From Candidatus Aenigmatarchaeota archaeon (lineage in GTDB: Archaea; Aenigmatarchaeota; Aenigmatarchaeia; GW2011-AR5; JACRAC01): a stretch of DNA of 32,154 nt. The stretch's first letter is position 1. Every line of letters begins with the position of its first letter. This document shows, in pieces, positions 1 to 8,483 of this stretch. Under the pieces are notes generated by a model. It was given only the letters and a program-made list of their open reading frames with translations, was not told the DNA's origin and did not search any database. The stretch is taken from positions 1 through 32,154 of the forward strand of contig JACRAC010000026.1 of NCBI GenBank assembly GCA_016213555.1, given 5' to 3'. A program made the translations under genes and the position numbers.

Positions 1-24
1 TTCCTAGAATATTTTTCCATGAAT

Positions 25-142
25 ACTTTTTACACACAAATTACATCAAGATTTGCGTGTTTCACTGTAGAAATGCTTATTGCTACAAGAATCCGTTATT
101 AGTTTTTACACACTAATTATAGGACTTTTTACACACAGCCCA
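25..142 (+). repeat. Three direct repeats of a TTTTTACACACA-type motif
   Basis: Copies begin at 25, 101 and 124. Copies 1 and 2 match at 17 of 19 bases (ACTTTTTACACACAAATTA and AGTTTTTACACACTAATTA). Copy 3 shares the first 14 bases of copy 1. They lie directly upstream of the TATA box at 151-163, with the last copy about 10 bases from it. Spacings are 76 and 23 bases, so this is not a tight tandem array. A transcription-factor operator is the simplest reading; replication iterons cannot be excluded. The repeats are seen; the function is inferred. Confidence 0.6.
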
Positions 143-150
143 AACCACCG

Positions 151-163
151 AAAAGTATATATA
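151..163 (+). promoter_or_regulatory. TATA box for the zinc-ribbon gene
   Basis: The sequence AAAAGTATATATA, preceded by CCG, fits an archaeal BRE/TATA pair. Its centre at about 158 puts the start of transcription near 184, giving a leader of about 10 bases before the ATG at 195. Confidence 0.6.
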
Positions 164-194
164 CAAGATAAAAACTAATTTCTATTAAGATACT

Positions 195-320
195 ATGGTA
201 ACTTGTTTCTCATGCAAAGAAAGACACGATATAGTATATAGACCAGGAGACGGTCATACATATTGTCCTCCATGTTTTAGAGAGAAAAGTAATTTAGTTC
301 CTATTTCCCAATTTACTTAA
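195..320 (+). CDS. 41-residue zinc-ribbon protein
   Basis: A short open frame from ATG 195 to TAA 318-320. The protein has two CxxC pairs, C4-x2-C7 and C24-x2-C27, separated by 16 residues: the layout of a minimal treble-clef or zinc-ribbon fold that would bind one zinc ion. It contains no other recognisable domain. The 3' end overlaps the convergent ArsR-like gene by 4 bases, as expected for two real genes packed tail to tail. A good TATA box and repeated motifs lie upstream. The role is unknown; tiny zinc ribbons are common in archaea as nucleic-acid-binding or protein-interaction modules. The reading frame, zinc ligands and promoter support it as a gene; no homologue is recognised by eye. 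Confidence 0.65.
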   Translation: MVTCFSCKERHDIVYRPGDGHTYCPPCFREKSNLVPISQFT

Positions 321-820
321 TTTATTAGAAATCTTCTCTTTATTCTCCAAAATCCATAAAGTCCAACAGCTAGTCCTAAAACAACTAAAGAAGCAAAAAA
401 TACTTCAGAAGATATTAAAGGTTGGGTATATAGCATAGGAGAATCTGCTTGAAAAGCTTCTAGAGATTTAGCATTAATATTGTTGTACGAAAGTGTTTGA
501 GAAAATAATCCAATAGAACCTATTGCTAACATCGCAAAGGAGACAGATAAAACTAATACAATTTTCATTGAAATAGTTGGTTTTATTATATCTCTACCTT
601 TATCACTAAGTTCATAATAAACCCATTTATGACCAGTTTCTACTCTTTTCAAAAGCCCTAGCTTCTCAAGCTGTTTCATATGTTCAACTGTTGTAGAAGC
701 AGCTAATCCAAGTTCTTTAGAAACTTCAGAAGGCATTTTCCTTCTAGAGCTTATGCTCTTTAATATATTTACTTTTGTATCGCTTGCTAATGCTTTTATG
801 ATTCCCTTATCTAGATCCAT
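317..820 (-). CDS. Membrane-anchored ArsR-like winged-helix regulator
   Basis: 167 residues. Residues 1-80 form a winged helix-turn-helix of the ArsR type: LASDTKVNILKSI, then a recognition helix around SEVSKELGLAASTTVEHMKQL, then the wing ETGHKWVYYELSDKG. Two hydrophobic segments follow, at about 86-108 and 137-159, with a ~28-residue loop between them and a basic end (KRRFLIN). The predicted topology leaves the DNA-binding domain and C-terminus inside and the loop outside. It is divergent from the beta-propeller gene at 920, with a perfect 6+6 palindrome between them (859-876), so it probably controls that gene and itself. The external loop could sense an extracellular condition or the propeller protein; this is inference. 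Its own TATA-like sequence (CGATAAATAA, minus strand) lies near 843-852, about 26 bases from the start. Confidence 0.8.
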   Translation of the reverse strand: MDLDKGIIKALASDTKVNILKSISSRRKMPSEVSKELGLAASTTVEHMKQLEKLGLLKRVETGHKWVYYELSDKGRDIIKPTISMKIVLVLSVSFAMLAIGSIGLFSQTLSYNNINAKSLEAFQADSPMLYTQPLISSEVFFASLVVLGLAVGLYGFWRIKRRFLIN

Positions 821-858
821 GATAATAAACTGTAAATAAAGTTATTTATCGTTTTGAT

Positions 859-876
859 GTTCGGGAAAAACCGAAC
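859..876. promoter_or_regulatory. Palindromic operator candidate, GTTCGG-N6-CCGAAC
   Basis: Arms at 859-864 and 871-876 are perfect inverted repeats in otherwise AT-rich DNA. The site sits about 12 bases upstream of the TATA box of the beta-propeller gene and upstream of the divergent ArsR-like gene. It is the right size and place for an ArsR-family dimer. The palindrome is seen; the binding partner is inferred. Confidence 0.6.
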
Positions 877-888
877 GATTTATTGACA

Positions 889-897
889 TTTTAAATA
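889..897 (+). promoter_or_regulatory. TATA box for the beta-propeller gene
   Basis: TTTTAAATA is centred near 893, about 27 bases before the ATG at 920, which predicts a leaderless mRNA. Confidence 0.6.
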
Positions 898-919
898 TGT
901 GTGAAAATTAAGTATTATT

Positions 920-2995
920 ATGAAAAGCCCATTAGTACCAGTAATTATAATGAGTGTGATTGTAATTATAGGATCTATTGCATTATACAATATAGTCAAG
1001 CCAACACAATTAGTAAATGATAACCAATCACAACTAAAAAAGTTTTCTTCAGTAGACGAATTAAAAAATTACTTGAAAGAAAATTCCCAATCAAGCTTCA
1101 ATTCTTATAATTTAGGACAGGGAAGCATCGGAGAAGGTAATGTAAGAGAGACCATATCGCCTCAATCTTCAATGTCAGTAGGAAAATCTGTAGACTATTC
1201 TACTACAAATATACAAGTAGAGGGTGTAGATGAGGCAGATATAATAAAAAATGATGAAAAATATATTTATACAGTATCAAATAATAAAGTCGTTATTATA
1301 CAAGCTTACCCAGCTGAAGCAGGAAAGATAGTTGCAGAGATAGATCTGAATGGTAGTACACCTTCCCAACTATTTGTGAACAAAGATAAATTAGTCATAT
1401 TTGCCAGCCAAAACATTTATTACGTACAAACAAAGGCAATAGAAGGAATAAAAGCCCCTGACTATGATACATCAAAAACTATGGTATACGTATATGATAT
1501 ATCGGATAGATCAAATCCAATTTTAAGAAATGATTACATATTAGACGGGTATTACTATAACTCAAGAATGATAGGAAATTACGTCTATACTATAACAAAT
1601 CAGGCAATATACAATTTTGAAAATCCTATAATACCAGAACCTGTATACAAATGTGCAGAAGCAAAATGTTTTGATTTATGGTATTTTGACAGATCTGATT
1701 CAGGGCATCAATTTACTATAATAACATCAATAGACTTGGAATCAGATAAAAGTCAGACAAAAGTATTTCTTTTGGGATATTCGCAAAATCTTTACGTATC
1801 TGAAAATAACATATACATAGTATATTCAAGACAACTTTCAATAAATAACTTTCTTGAAAAGATTATAGGTGCTATAAATCCACTTATCCCTTCTGAAGTA
1901 CAGATAAAAATAAAAGACATTGAAAATTCAAACCTATTCTCAAATGATGAAAAGATGTCAGCTATAGGAAGAGTATTGAATAACTACTCAACTTCATTGT
2001 CTCCAGATGCTCGTTTGGAATTTCAGAAAAAATTTGAAAAAGCTTTTTCACAAGTTCAAGAAGAAGTTGCAAAAGAGATGGAAAGAACTATAATACATAA
2101 AATATCAATACAAAATGGTAACATAGATTATAATGCTGAAGGAGAAGTTCCAGGATACACACTAAACCAATTTTCAATGGATGAGTATAACGGCAACTTT
2201 AGAGTAGCCACAACTACAGAAGGTTGGACGCAAAAGTCAAAAAATCATATTTATGTCTTGGATGATTCTCTTAAAACAATAGGAAAATTAGAGGATTTGG
2301 CATCAGGAGAAAAAATATACTCTGTAAGATTTTTAGGAAATAAAGCATATATGGTTACATTCAGACAAATAGATCCTTTGTTTGTAATAGACTTAACACC
2401 AAATAACCCAAAAGTTCTAGGATTCTTAAAAATAACAGGAGTTTCAGATTACATACATCCATATGACGAAAATCATATTATAGGATTAGGAAGAGATGCT
2501 ACAGAAGAAGGAAGAGTAAAAGGATTAAAAATAGCTTTATTTGATGTATCTGATCTAGAAGATCCAAAAGAAATATCAAAAGTGATAATAGGAGAGCAAG
2601 GAGCATACTCAGAAGCCCTATATGATCATAAAGCCTTTCTATTCAGCAAGGAAAAGAACTTATTAGTAATACCTGCAAGCGTAACAGAAAATAATACTTA
2701 CAATGCTTTCCAAGGAGCTTATGTATTTCACATGAATCTAGAAGACGGTATTTCACTGAAAGGAAGAATAACACATGAAAAGAAGACAAATGAAACTTAT
2801 TACTATTATAATTATGGTTTGCAAATAACTAGATCGTTATACATCGGCAATATATTGTACACTTTATCACAGAAGCTGATAAAAGCAAACAGTTTAGATA
2901 ATTTGAAAGAAGTCAATAGCATAAATATTTCAGAGGAAAATGACTATCCTTATCCAATACCAGTTCCTTTAGAAGAACCTGTTATGCCACAATAA
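920..2995 (+). CDS. Secreted, membrane-anchored beta-propeller protein (Beta_propel/COG4880 type)
   Basis: 691 residues. An N-terminal hydrophobic anchor at about 5-23 (VPVIIMSVIVIIGSIALY) is followed by a large extracellular part. The segment TTNIQVEGVDEADIIKND and the following KYIYTVSNNKVVIIQAY are the hallmark start of the Beta_propel family, described as a secreted beta-propeller distantly related to WD-40 repeats. Blades recur through the protein as DISDRSNPILRND, DVSDLEDPKEISK and similar, each with a short strand-turn-strand pattern. A helical insert (about 315-395) interrupts the propeller. The end is proline-rich (PYPIPVPLEEPVMPQ). The biochemical role of the family is not established; binding at the cell surface is likely. 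It is divergent from the membrane-anchored ArsR-like gene and probably controlled by it. Its stop is 1 base from the convergent gene at 2997. Confidence 0.85.
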   Translation: MKSPLVPVIIMSVIVIIGSIALYNIVKPTQLVNDNQSQLKKFSSVDELKNYLKENSQSSFNSYNLGQGSIGEGNVRETISPQSSMSVGKSVDYSTTNIQVEGVDEADIIKNDEKYIYTVSNNKVVIIQAYPAEAGKIVAEIDLNGSTPSQLFVNKDKLVIFASQNIYYVQTKAIEGIKAPDYDTSKTMVYVYDISDRSNPILRNDYILDGYYYNSRMIGNYVYTITNQAIYNFENPIIPEPVYKCAEAKCFDLWYFDRSDSGHQFTIITSIDLESDKSQTKVFLLGYSQNLYVSENNIYIVYSRQLSINNFLEKIIGAINPLIPSEVQIKIKDIENSNLFSNDEKMSAIGRVLNNYSTSLSPDARLEFQKKFEKAFSQVQEEVAKEMERTIIHKISIQNGNIDYNAEGEVPGYTLNQFSMDEYNGNFRVATTTEGWTQKSKNHIYVLDDSLKTIGKLEDLASGEKIYSVRFLGNKAYMVTFRQIDPLFVIDLTPNNPKVLGFLKITGVSDYIHPYDENHIIGLGRDATEEGRVKGLKIALFDVSDLEDPKEISKVIIGEQGAYSEALYDHKAFLFSKEKNLLVIPASVTENNTYNAFQGAYVFHMNLEDGISLKGRITHEKKTNETYYYYNYGLQITRSLYIGNILYTLSQKLIKANSLDNLKEVNSINISEENDYPYPIPVPLEEPVMPQ

Positions 2996-2996
2996 A

Positions 2997-3362
2997 CTAT
3001 TGGCTTAATGCTTTTCTAAGATCTTTTTTCAACATAACACCTTGTGGCTCTAAACCTTTTCCTGTATCGTTATATACACTTACAACGTCTCCATTATAAA
3101 CAAGATATACAGTAGATTTCATTGGTTTTTTAGTATTATCTCTAGAAACAACTCTTTTTTCTACAGAATCTCCACTCAAAGATTCGTAAGGAACATGCTG
3201 TCTTTGTCTAGATATTCTTCCTCTTCTATCTATAGACTGATATTGTTCTTGAGTGGGTTGTACCTGGGATCCGGCATAACCATCATTTTTTATAGGAGGC
3301 GTTGATGAAAGTGTATAAACTAGTCCTGCTACAATAAGAGGTAAAGCACAATTTCTTTTCAT
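2997..3362 (-). CDS. Small exported basic protein, unknown
   Basis: 121 residues, not recognised. The N-terminus MKRNCALPLIVAGLVYTLSS looks like a signal peptide or signal anchor. The middle (about 25-80) is polar, with many Q, S and R residues, and looks disordered. The end (about 82-121) could form a small beta domain (TVYLVYNGDVVSVYNDTG). It is convergent with the beta-propeller gene, 1 base apart. Upstream there is a TATA box of the same TTTAAATATT form used by two Lrp genes in this window, and a palindrome (3405-3423). Lone cysteine C5 lies before the hydrophobic stretch, so it is not a lipobox. Confidence 0.7.
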   Translation of the reverse strand: MKRNCALPLIVAGLVYTLSSTPPIKNDGYAGSQVQPTQEQYQSIDRRGRISRQRQHVPYESLSGDSVEKRVVSRDNTKKPMKSTVYLVYNGDVVSVYNDTGKGLEPQGVMLKKDLRKALSQ

Positions 3363-3390
3363 AAAACCACTAAGAATATAGTGTAGGCAG

Positions 3391-3423
3391 AATATTTAAA
3401 GATATATGCAATTATTTTGCATA
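3391..3423 (-). promoter_or_regulatory. TATA box plus TATGCAA-N5-TTGCATA palindrome
   Basis: On the minus strand TTTAAATATT (3400 down to 3391) is the TATA box for the gene starting at 3362, leaving a leader of roughly 10 bases. Immediately upstream lies a perfect inverted repeat, with arms at 3405-3411 and 3417-3423. Its position against the BRE/TATA suggests an operator. It could instead be a terminator hairpin for the giant gene ending at 3453, although no T-run follows it closely. Confidence 0.5.
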
Positions 3424-3452
3424 GATAAATGTACCAAACGGTAAACTTTTTA

Positions 3453-6400
3453 TTAAGGTCTTATAACTAAAAAATAAACTAAAGATCCTACAATTATTAA
3501 AATAATGGCAACTGCGCCTATTAATAAAAATTCTGTATTAGATGTTACAGCTCCAGTAATAGCAGAACCTTCTGGTAAAGAGTTGTTAGATGATCCTGAA
3601 GAACCTCCTGAATTAGATCCTGAACCATCAGATATTTTTTTACCTTCATTTGATGTTACATTTTGCTGAATAGATTGATTAAAAAAAGTGGCATTAGAAG
3701 ATTGAGTAGTATTATTTACTTTAGTTATACCACCACTATACAAACTAGAACCTCCGCCACCGCCAGAGCTACCAGATCCTCCACTAGAAGTTTGTGTCAG
3801 AGATGGCGATTTTGTTAGAGGGGTTTTTGTTATGATTATATTTTCAGTATAAATATTAAATCCAGATTTAGTAATAATCAATTGGTATGTTCCTACTGCA
3901 GCAGTAAGAGAATAAAAGCCGCTTGAATCTGCTGTAGTATTATAAATTGTAACACCTCCTTGTTTTAATTCTATTATTGAAAATGCTCCATTAGTTATAT
4001 TGCCTAATACATTTCCTAAAGGAACTAAAGAAATATTCTGTGAACTATTTCCACAAAGAAGGCTTATGTTTTGATTATATAAAACATACCCAGACTTTGA
4101 TATAGAAATGTTGTAAATACCACCAAACAAGCCTAAATTAACAGAGCCATTAGCATCAGAACTAGCTGATGAAACCGCAGAATTATTATAATTGATAAAA
4201 ATATTTGCACCAGAAACATTAGAACCATCAAAACTATCATTTAGATGTACAAAAAAGTTAGATGAAATAGGATACAAAACAAAATTTCTTGTATTAATTT
4301 GGTTAGCCTTTACTAAAACATTTGAAATGCTCTGATTGATATAACAAAAATTATAAGCACTTGTATTGTACACTCCTCCATTCAAAGACATATTGTAAAA
4401 TCCTGCTGAAGACGTTGTGTTAAAGAATTGGCTTCCTACAAAACTAACATTAGAATTTAGTAAATTATTAAATAAATCAGAAACCGTTCCATTTACAGTG
4501 CTAGTAGCATTACTATAGTTTCCTATAGATGTAAGAGTTATATTTAACAAAACATTGACTCCAGGATATAAAATTACTCCAGTTATTGTTTGATCAAAAT
4601 ACCCTGTTTTATTGGCAGTTACATTATAGATACCTAAACTAGCATCTATAGAATAATATCCATTTGAATCAGTTAAATTAGAAATATTTCCTAATACTAC
4701 AGAAGTATTAGCTATAGAAGACCCATTTGAATCAACAACATAACCAACTAGCTTAGATACAGACAATTGAAGAGTAATATTTGAGAGTATTGTTGGACTG
4801 ATAGAATTTACAACAACTCCTTGTTGAATATTTTGAACATAACCTGATTTTGATATAACAACATCATAGGTTCCATTAGGTAAACTTAAAACAAAAGATC
4901 CGTCTAAAGCTGTTAGTGTACTATTTATTGAACTACTGCCTTGTTTTGCTTGAACAGTTGTATTAACAATACCAATATTACTAGAATTTAATATATAACC
5001 ATTTATAGTTCCTGAAAGATTTACCAAGAATAAAATTGATGATGAATTTGTATTATTAAATGTATCATTTGAAATTAGGCTAAGATTATGAATTCCTTGA
5101 GAAAGTCCGAACAAAGTAGTATTAGAACAATTTACAAGAGAAACTAAACTTGAGTTATCAATAGTGTAAGAACATGAGGATACATTACTGATGTCAGTAG
5201 ATGTATAATTTAGATCTATATGATTAGTAAAATATGTAGAATTTGTAGGGCTTTGTATAGTAATAATAGGTGTATTAGAAACAAAGTCTGGAACAGGAGT
5301 AGAATCTGTAATAGTTATATTTAGTTGCTTTAGAGCAGAATTTCCAGCTAAATCTGTAACATTCAACTCAACAAGATAAACACCACTTATATTATAAGTA
5401 TGATTTACATTTGACAACGAAGAATTAAACCCATCTCCAAATAACCAAAAGTATGAAACTACGCCTATGTTATCGGTAGAATTTGAAATAAATTGACTAG
5501 AAAACCCCTCAATAGCAGAAACAAAAGAAAAGTCAGCAATAGGAGCATCATTGTCAACAACAACCAATGTTTGTGTTATTGTAACATTTGAATTTCCTGA
5601 TAAATCATAAACAGTAACATTATATTTGACAGAAGCTGTGCTGTTTGAAGATATATTTATTGTATAATTAAATCCATTGTTTCCATTATTTGGCATTGAA
5701 AAATTATTTCCATTTATAATAATTGTAGCATTCAAAATACCTAGAATATTGTCAGAAGCTGTTATAGAAATATATGCTATTTCTCCTGTAGTAGATGAGT
5801 TTGGAAAATTTATTATAGATATAGAAGGTGCTATATTATCAAAAACAGTTATTGTAATATTTTGAGTGGCATTTAACAAACTATCAGATACAACAAATGT
5901 TAGATTATAAATTCCAGCTTGACTAGAATTAGGTGTCCAATTGAAAATACCTGAAGAAGAATTTAATACAGCACCAATAGGAATATTTAACACAGAAAAT
6001 ATTACAGTATCATTGTCAATATCTGTTGCATTTAATGTAAAAGTTAGTTGTTGTGTAACATTTACAGTTTTATTTCCTACTGTAGATAAAACAGGTGCTA
6101 CATTAGTATTATTGACAAGTATGAAAATAGTTTCATTAGATGATAACAAGCTATCTGAAACAACAAACGTTATGTTATAAATTCCAGCTTGACTAGAATT
6201 AGGTGTCCATGAAAACTGGCCAGTTGTATTGTTTACTGATGCACCATTTGGAAGTCCTAGAGAAGAAAATACAAAACTATCATTATCAGCATCACTTGCA
6301 CTCAAATTAAATGTAAGTAATAAAGTTTCATTAACAGATTTGTTTCCTATTGAGTTCAAAACAGGAGCTCTGTTTGTATTATTGACCTGAATTAGTATAC

Positions 6401-8441
6401 TTTCATTGGATAAAAGAAAAGAATCATTGACAAAAAATATTATAGAATAGTTACCAGCTTGTGTAAAGTTTGGTGTCCATATAAATTGTCCAGAACTAGT
6501 ATTAAAACTAGCTCCAAAAGGAAGTGTTGATATTAAGAATACTATAGAGTCTCCATCTGGATCGCTTGCGGTCAAATTAAATTGTAAACTTGAGTTTTCT
6601 GCAACTGATTTATTACCTACTGTAGATAGAACAGGCGCTCTATTACTATTATTGACCTGAATATTAACAGTCTCATTACTAGTAAGATTTCCGTCACTTA
6701 CAATAAAAGTTATGCTATAGTTACCAGATTGTGTAAAGTTTGGAGTCCAGTTAAACAAACCAGAACTAGAATTTAGAAAAGTTCCACTAGGCAAACTAAC
6801 TGAAGAAAAACTTATATTATCTCCATCTGGGTCAGATCCATTTAGAGTAAACTGTAAAGTTGAATTTTCATTTGTGCTCTTGTTGCCAACAGTGTTTAAA
6901 ATTGGTTGCCTATTTGTGTTGTTTACTTGAATTATAATAGTCTCATTTGAAGATAGTGTAAAATCGGAGACAATAAAAACTACACTATAATTACCACTCT
7001 GAGTAAAATTAGGTGTCCAATTAAATAATTCGGAAGTTAAATTAAACAAAGCGCCGTTAGGTAATCCTATTAAAGAAAATGTAATACTATCTCCATCTGG
7101 ATCAGAGCCATTTATAGTAAATTGTAAAGTTGAATTTTCTAAAACAGATTTATTTCCAATTTGAGATAGGATAGGAGACCTATTAGTATTGTTTACCTGA
7201 ATTACTATGCTTTCATTTACACTAAGAGAGCTGTCAGAAACAATAAAGACTACTGTATAATTTCCAGCTTGTGTAAAGTTTGGTGTCCAGTTAAAAAACC
7301 CGCTTGTGGAATTAAGCACAGACCCTATTGGCAAACTTGATGAAGAAAATATTAAAACATCGCCATCAACATCTGTAGCATTGAGTGTAAATTGTAAAGT
7401 TGAATTCTCATTAGTAGACTTATTTCCAATTTGAGACAGAACTGGATTTCTATTAGTATTATTGACTTGAATAATAATACTCTCATTATCAGTAAGGTTC
7501 CCATCAGAAACTATGAAAACAACTGTATAATTTCCAGCTTGTGTAAAGTTTGGTGTCCAGACAAAAACTCCTGAGCTTGAATTTAAACTTGCTCCTATAG
7601 GCAGTCCTATTGCTGAAAAACTTAAGACATCGGTATCAAAATCAGAAGCATTTAGTGTAAATTGTAAGCTAGAATTCTCATTTACACTTTTGTTACCTAC
7701 TGTAGTTAAAATAGGAGCTACATTTGTATTTACAACAGTAACATTGACTAATGTAGAAGAGGTAGAAAAACTATCGTTTGCTGTAAAATTTATTTGATAA
7801 AATCCTGATTGTGTAAAGTTTGGTGTCCATGAAAAAAATCCAGATGAATTAAAAGAAGATCCAGTAGGTAAATTAGATGCTGAAAAACTTATAGAATCAC
7901 CATCAGAATCATTTGCACTAACATTAAATTGTAAAGTAGAATTTTCATTCACACTTTTATTTGATATAGATGAAAAAATAGGTGCTGAGTTAGAAAAAGC
8001 CTGTGTTAGTGAAGAATCATTAAAAGCTCTTCCATCAATAGAAAAATATAGATTAACAGAAGATCCTCCAGCAGGTATTGTTATATTTATGGGAATTTGA
8101 AGAGATTTTGAAAGACTTGTATTATATATTATGGATAGTGTACCATTAGTATATGTCTGACTAGAACTTGCATGAGAGGAAAATATTGCATACAAAGATC
8201 CTGATCCACTAAACAGACTTGTATATGTTCTAGATCCATTATTTTCTACAAGACTTCCATAAAGAACATCTCCTGAAGAATTAGTACCATAAAAATAGAT
8301 TGCTCCATTATTTCCATCTCTTAACATACTCCCTGTATAAGAAACAGAATTCACTTGATTGACATTAAGAGATGTTGCTGCAAAAACTACTCCTACAAAT
8401 AGAAGAACTGACAAAAATAGCAAATATTTTTTAAATTCCAT
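3453..8441 (-). CDS. Giant surface adhesin-like protein with Ig/cadherin-like, PKD and carboxypeptidase-regulatory-like repeats
   Basis: 1662 residues. A signal peptide (1-22, ending VFAA) is followed by a ~130-residue N-domain. Eight repeats of about 90 residues (153-872) each carry GNKSVNENSTLQF, a D-x-D-x-D calcium-type loop (ASDPDGDS), LPxGA, FxWTPNFTQAGNY and FIVSD. They resemble He_PIG/dystroglycan-type cadherin-like domains. Next come an Ig-like domain (~875-965), a PKD domain (~965-1045, with YFWLFGDG), another Ig-like unit, and about five carboxypeptidase-regulatory-like units (LPNGTYDVVISKSGY and variants). The end is a Gly/Ser linker and a membrane anchor (last ~25 residues, LLIGAVAIILIIVGSL), preceded by ITGAV. 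N-x-S/T sequons are very dense, so heavy N-glycosylation is likely. It is probably a cell-surface stalk or host-attachment protein; that role is inference. The start has a TATA sequence (CTATAAATC) near 8465. Confidence 0.88.
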   Translation of the reverse strand: MEFKKYLLFLSVLLFVGVVFAATSLNVNQVNSVSYTGSMLRDGNNGAIYFYGTNSSGDVLYGSLVENNGSRTYTSLFSGSGSLYAIFSSHASSSQTYTNGTLSIIYNTSLSKSLQIPINITIPAGGSSVNLYFSIDGRAFNDSSLTQAFSNSAPIFSSISNKSVNENSTLQFNVSANDSDGDSISFSASNLPTGSSFNSSGFFSWTPNFTQSGFYQINFTANDSFSTSSTLVNVTVVNTNVAPILTTVGNKSVNENSSLQFTLNASDFDTDVLSFSAIGLPIGASLNSSSGVFVWTPNFTQAGNYTVVFIVSDGNLTDNESIIIQVNNTNRNPVLSQIGNKSTNENSTLQFTLNATDVDGDVLIFSSSSLPIGSVLNSTSGFFNWTPNFTQAGNYTVVFIVSDSSLSVNESIVIQVNNTNRSPILSQIGNKSVLENSTLQFTINGSDPDGDSITFSLIGLPNGALFNLTSELFNWTPNFTQSGNYSVVFIVSDFTLSSNETIIIQVNNTNRQPILNTVGNKSTNENSTLQFTLNGSDPDGDNISFSSVSLPSGTFLNSSSGLFNWTPNFTQSGNYSITFIVSDGNLTSNETVNIQVNNSNRAPVLSTVGNKSVAENSSLQFNLTASDPDGDSIVFLISTLPFGASFNTSSGQFIWTPNFTQAGNYSIIFFVNDSFLLSNESILIQVNNTNRAPVLNSIGNKSVNETLLLTFNLSASDADNDSFVFSSLGLPNGASVNNTTGQFSWTPNSSQAGIYNITFVVSDSLLSSNETIFILVNNTNVAPVLSTVGNKTVNVTQQLTFTLNATDIDNDTVIFSVLNIPIGAVLNSSSGIFNWTPNSSQAGIYNLTFVVSDSLLNATQNITITVFDNIAPSISIINFPNSSTTGEIAYISITASDNILGILNATIIINGNNFSMPNNGNNGFNYTINISSNSTASVKYNVTVYDLSGNSNVTITQTLVVVDNDAPIADFSFVSAIEGFSSQFISNSTDNIGVVSYFWLFGDGFNSSLSNVNHTYNISGVYLVELNVTDLAGNSALKQLNITITDSTPVPDFVSNTPIITIQSPTNSTYFTNHIDLNYTSTDISNVSSCSYTIDNSSLVSLVNCSNTTLFGLSQGIHNLSLISNDTFNNTNSSSILFLVNLSGTINGYILNSSNIGIVNTTVQAKQGSSSINSTLTALDGSFVLSLPNGTYDVVISKSGYVQNIQQGVVVNSISPTILSNITLQLSVSKLVGYVVDSNGSSIANTSVVLGNISNLTDSNGYYSIDASLGIYNVTANKTGYFDQTITGVILYPGVNVLLNITLTSIGNYSNATSTVNGTVSDLFNNLLNSNVSFVGSQFFNTTSSAGFYNMSLNGGVYNTSAYNFCYINQSISNVLVKANQINTRNFVLYPISSNFFVHLNDSFDGSNVSGANIFINYNNSAVSSASSDANGSVNLGLFGGIYNISISKSGYVLYNQNISLLCGNSSQNISLVPLGNVLGNITNGAFSIIELKQGGVTIYNTTADSSGFYSLTAAVGTYQLIITKSGFNIYTENIIITKTPLTKSPSLTQTSSGGSGSSGGGGGSSLYSGGITKVNNTTQSSNATFFNQSIQQNVTSNEGKKISDGSGSNSGGSSGSSNNSLPEGSAITGAVTSNTEFLLIGAVAIILIIVGSLVYFLVIRP
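5826..7985 (-). repeat. Eight tandem ~270-base coding repeats in the adhesin gene
   Basis: The eight Ig/cadherin-like units are also similar at DNA level; for example, a form of GTGTAAAGTTTGGTGTCCA recurs once per unit on the plus strand between 6460 and 7830. Units 2-6 are most alike, while units 7-8 use SSQAG in place of FTQAG. This is a typical substrate for recombination that changes repeat number between strains. Confidence 0.85.
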
Positions 8442-8483
8442 AAAAACCCTTGAGATTATAGATTTATAGATTATAGATAAAGA

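Noticed and set aside
5677-6180. Plus-strand open frames of 62 and 79 codons inside the adhesin region
   Set aside because: They are antisense to the repeat units of the giant gene, have no ribosome-binding site, and arise from its repetitive, stop-poor antisense strand.
5826-7985. Regular repeats that could suggest a CRISPR array
   Set aside because: The period is about 270 bases, the repeats translate in frame as protein domains, and there are no short spacers.
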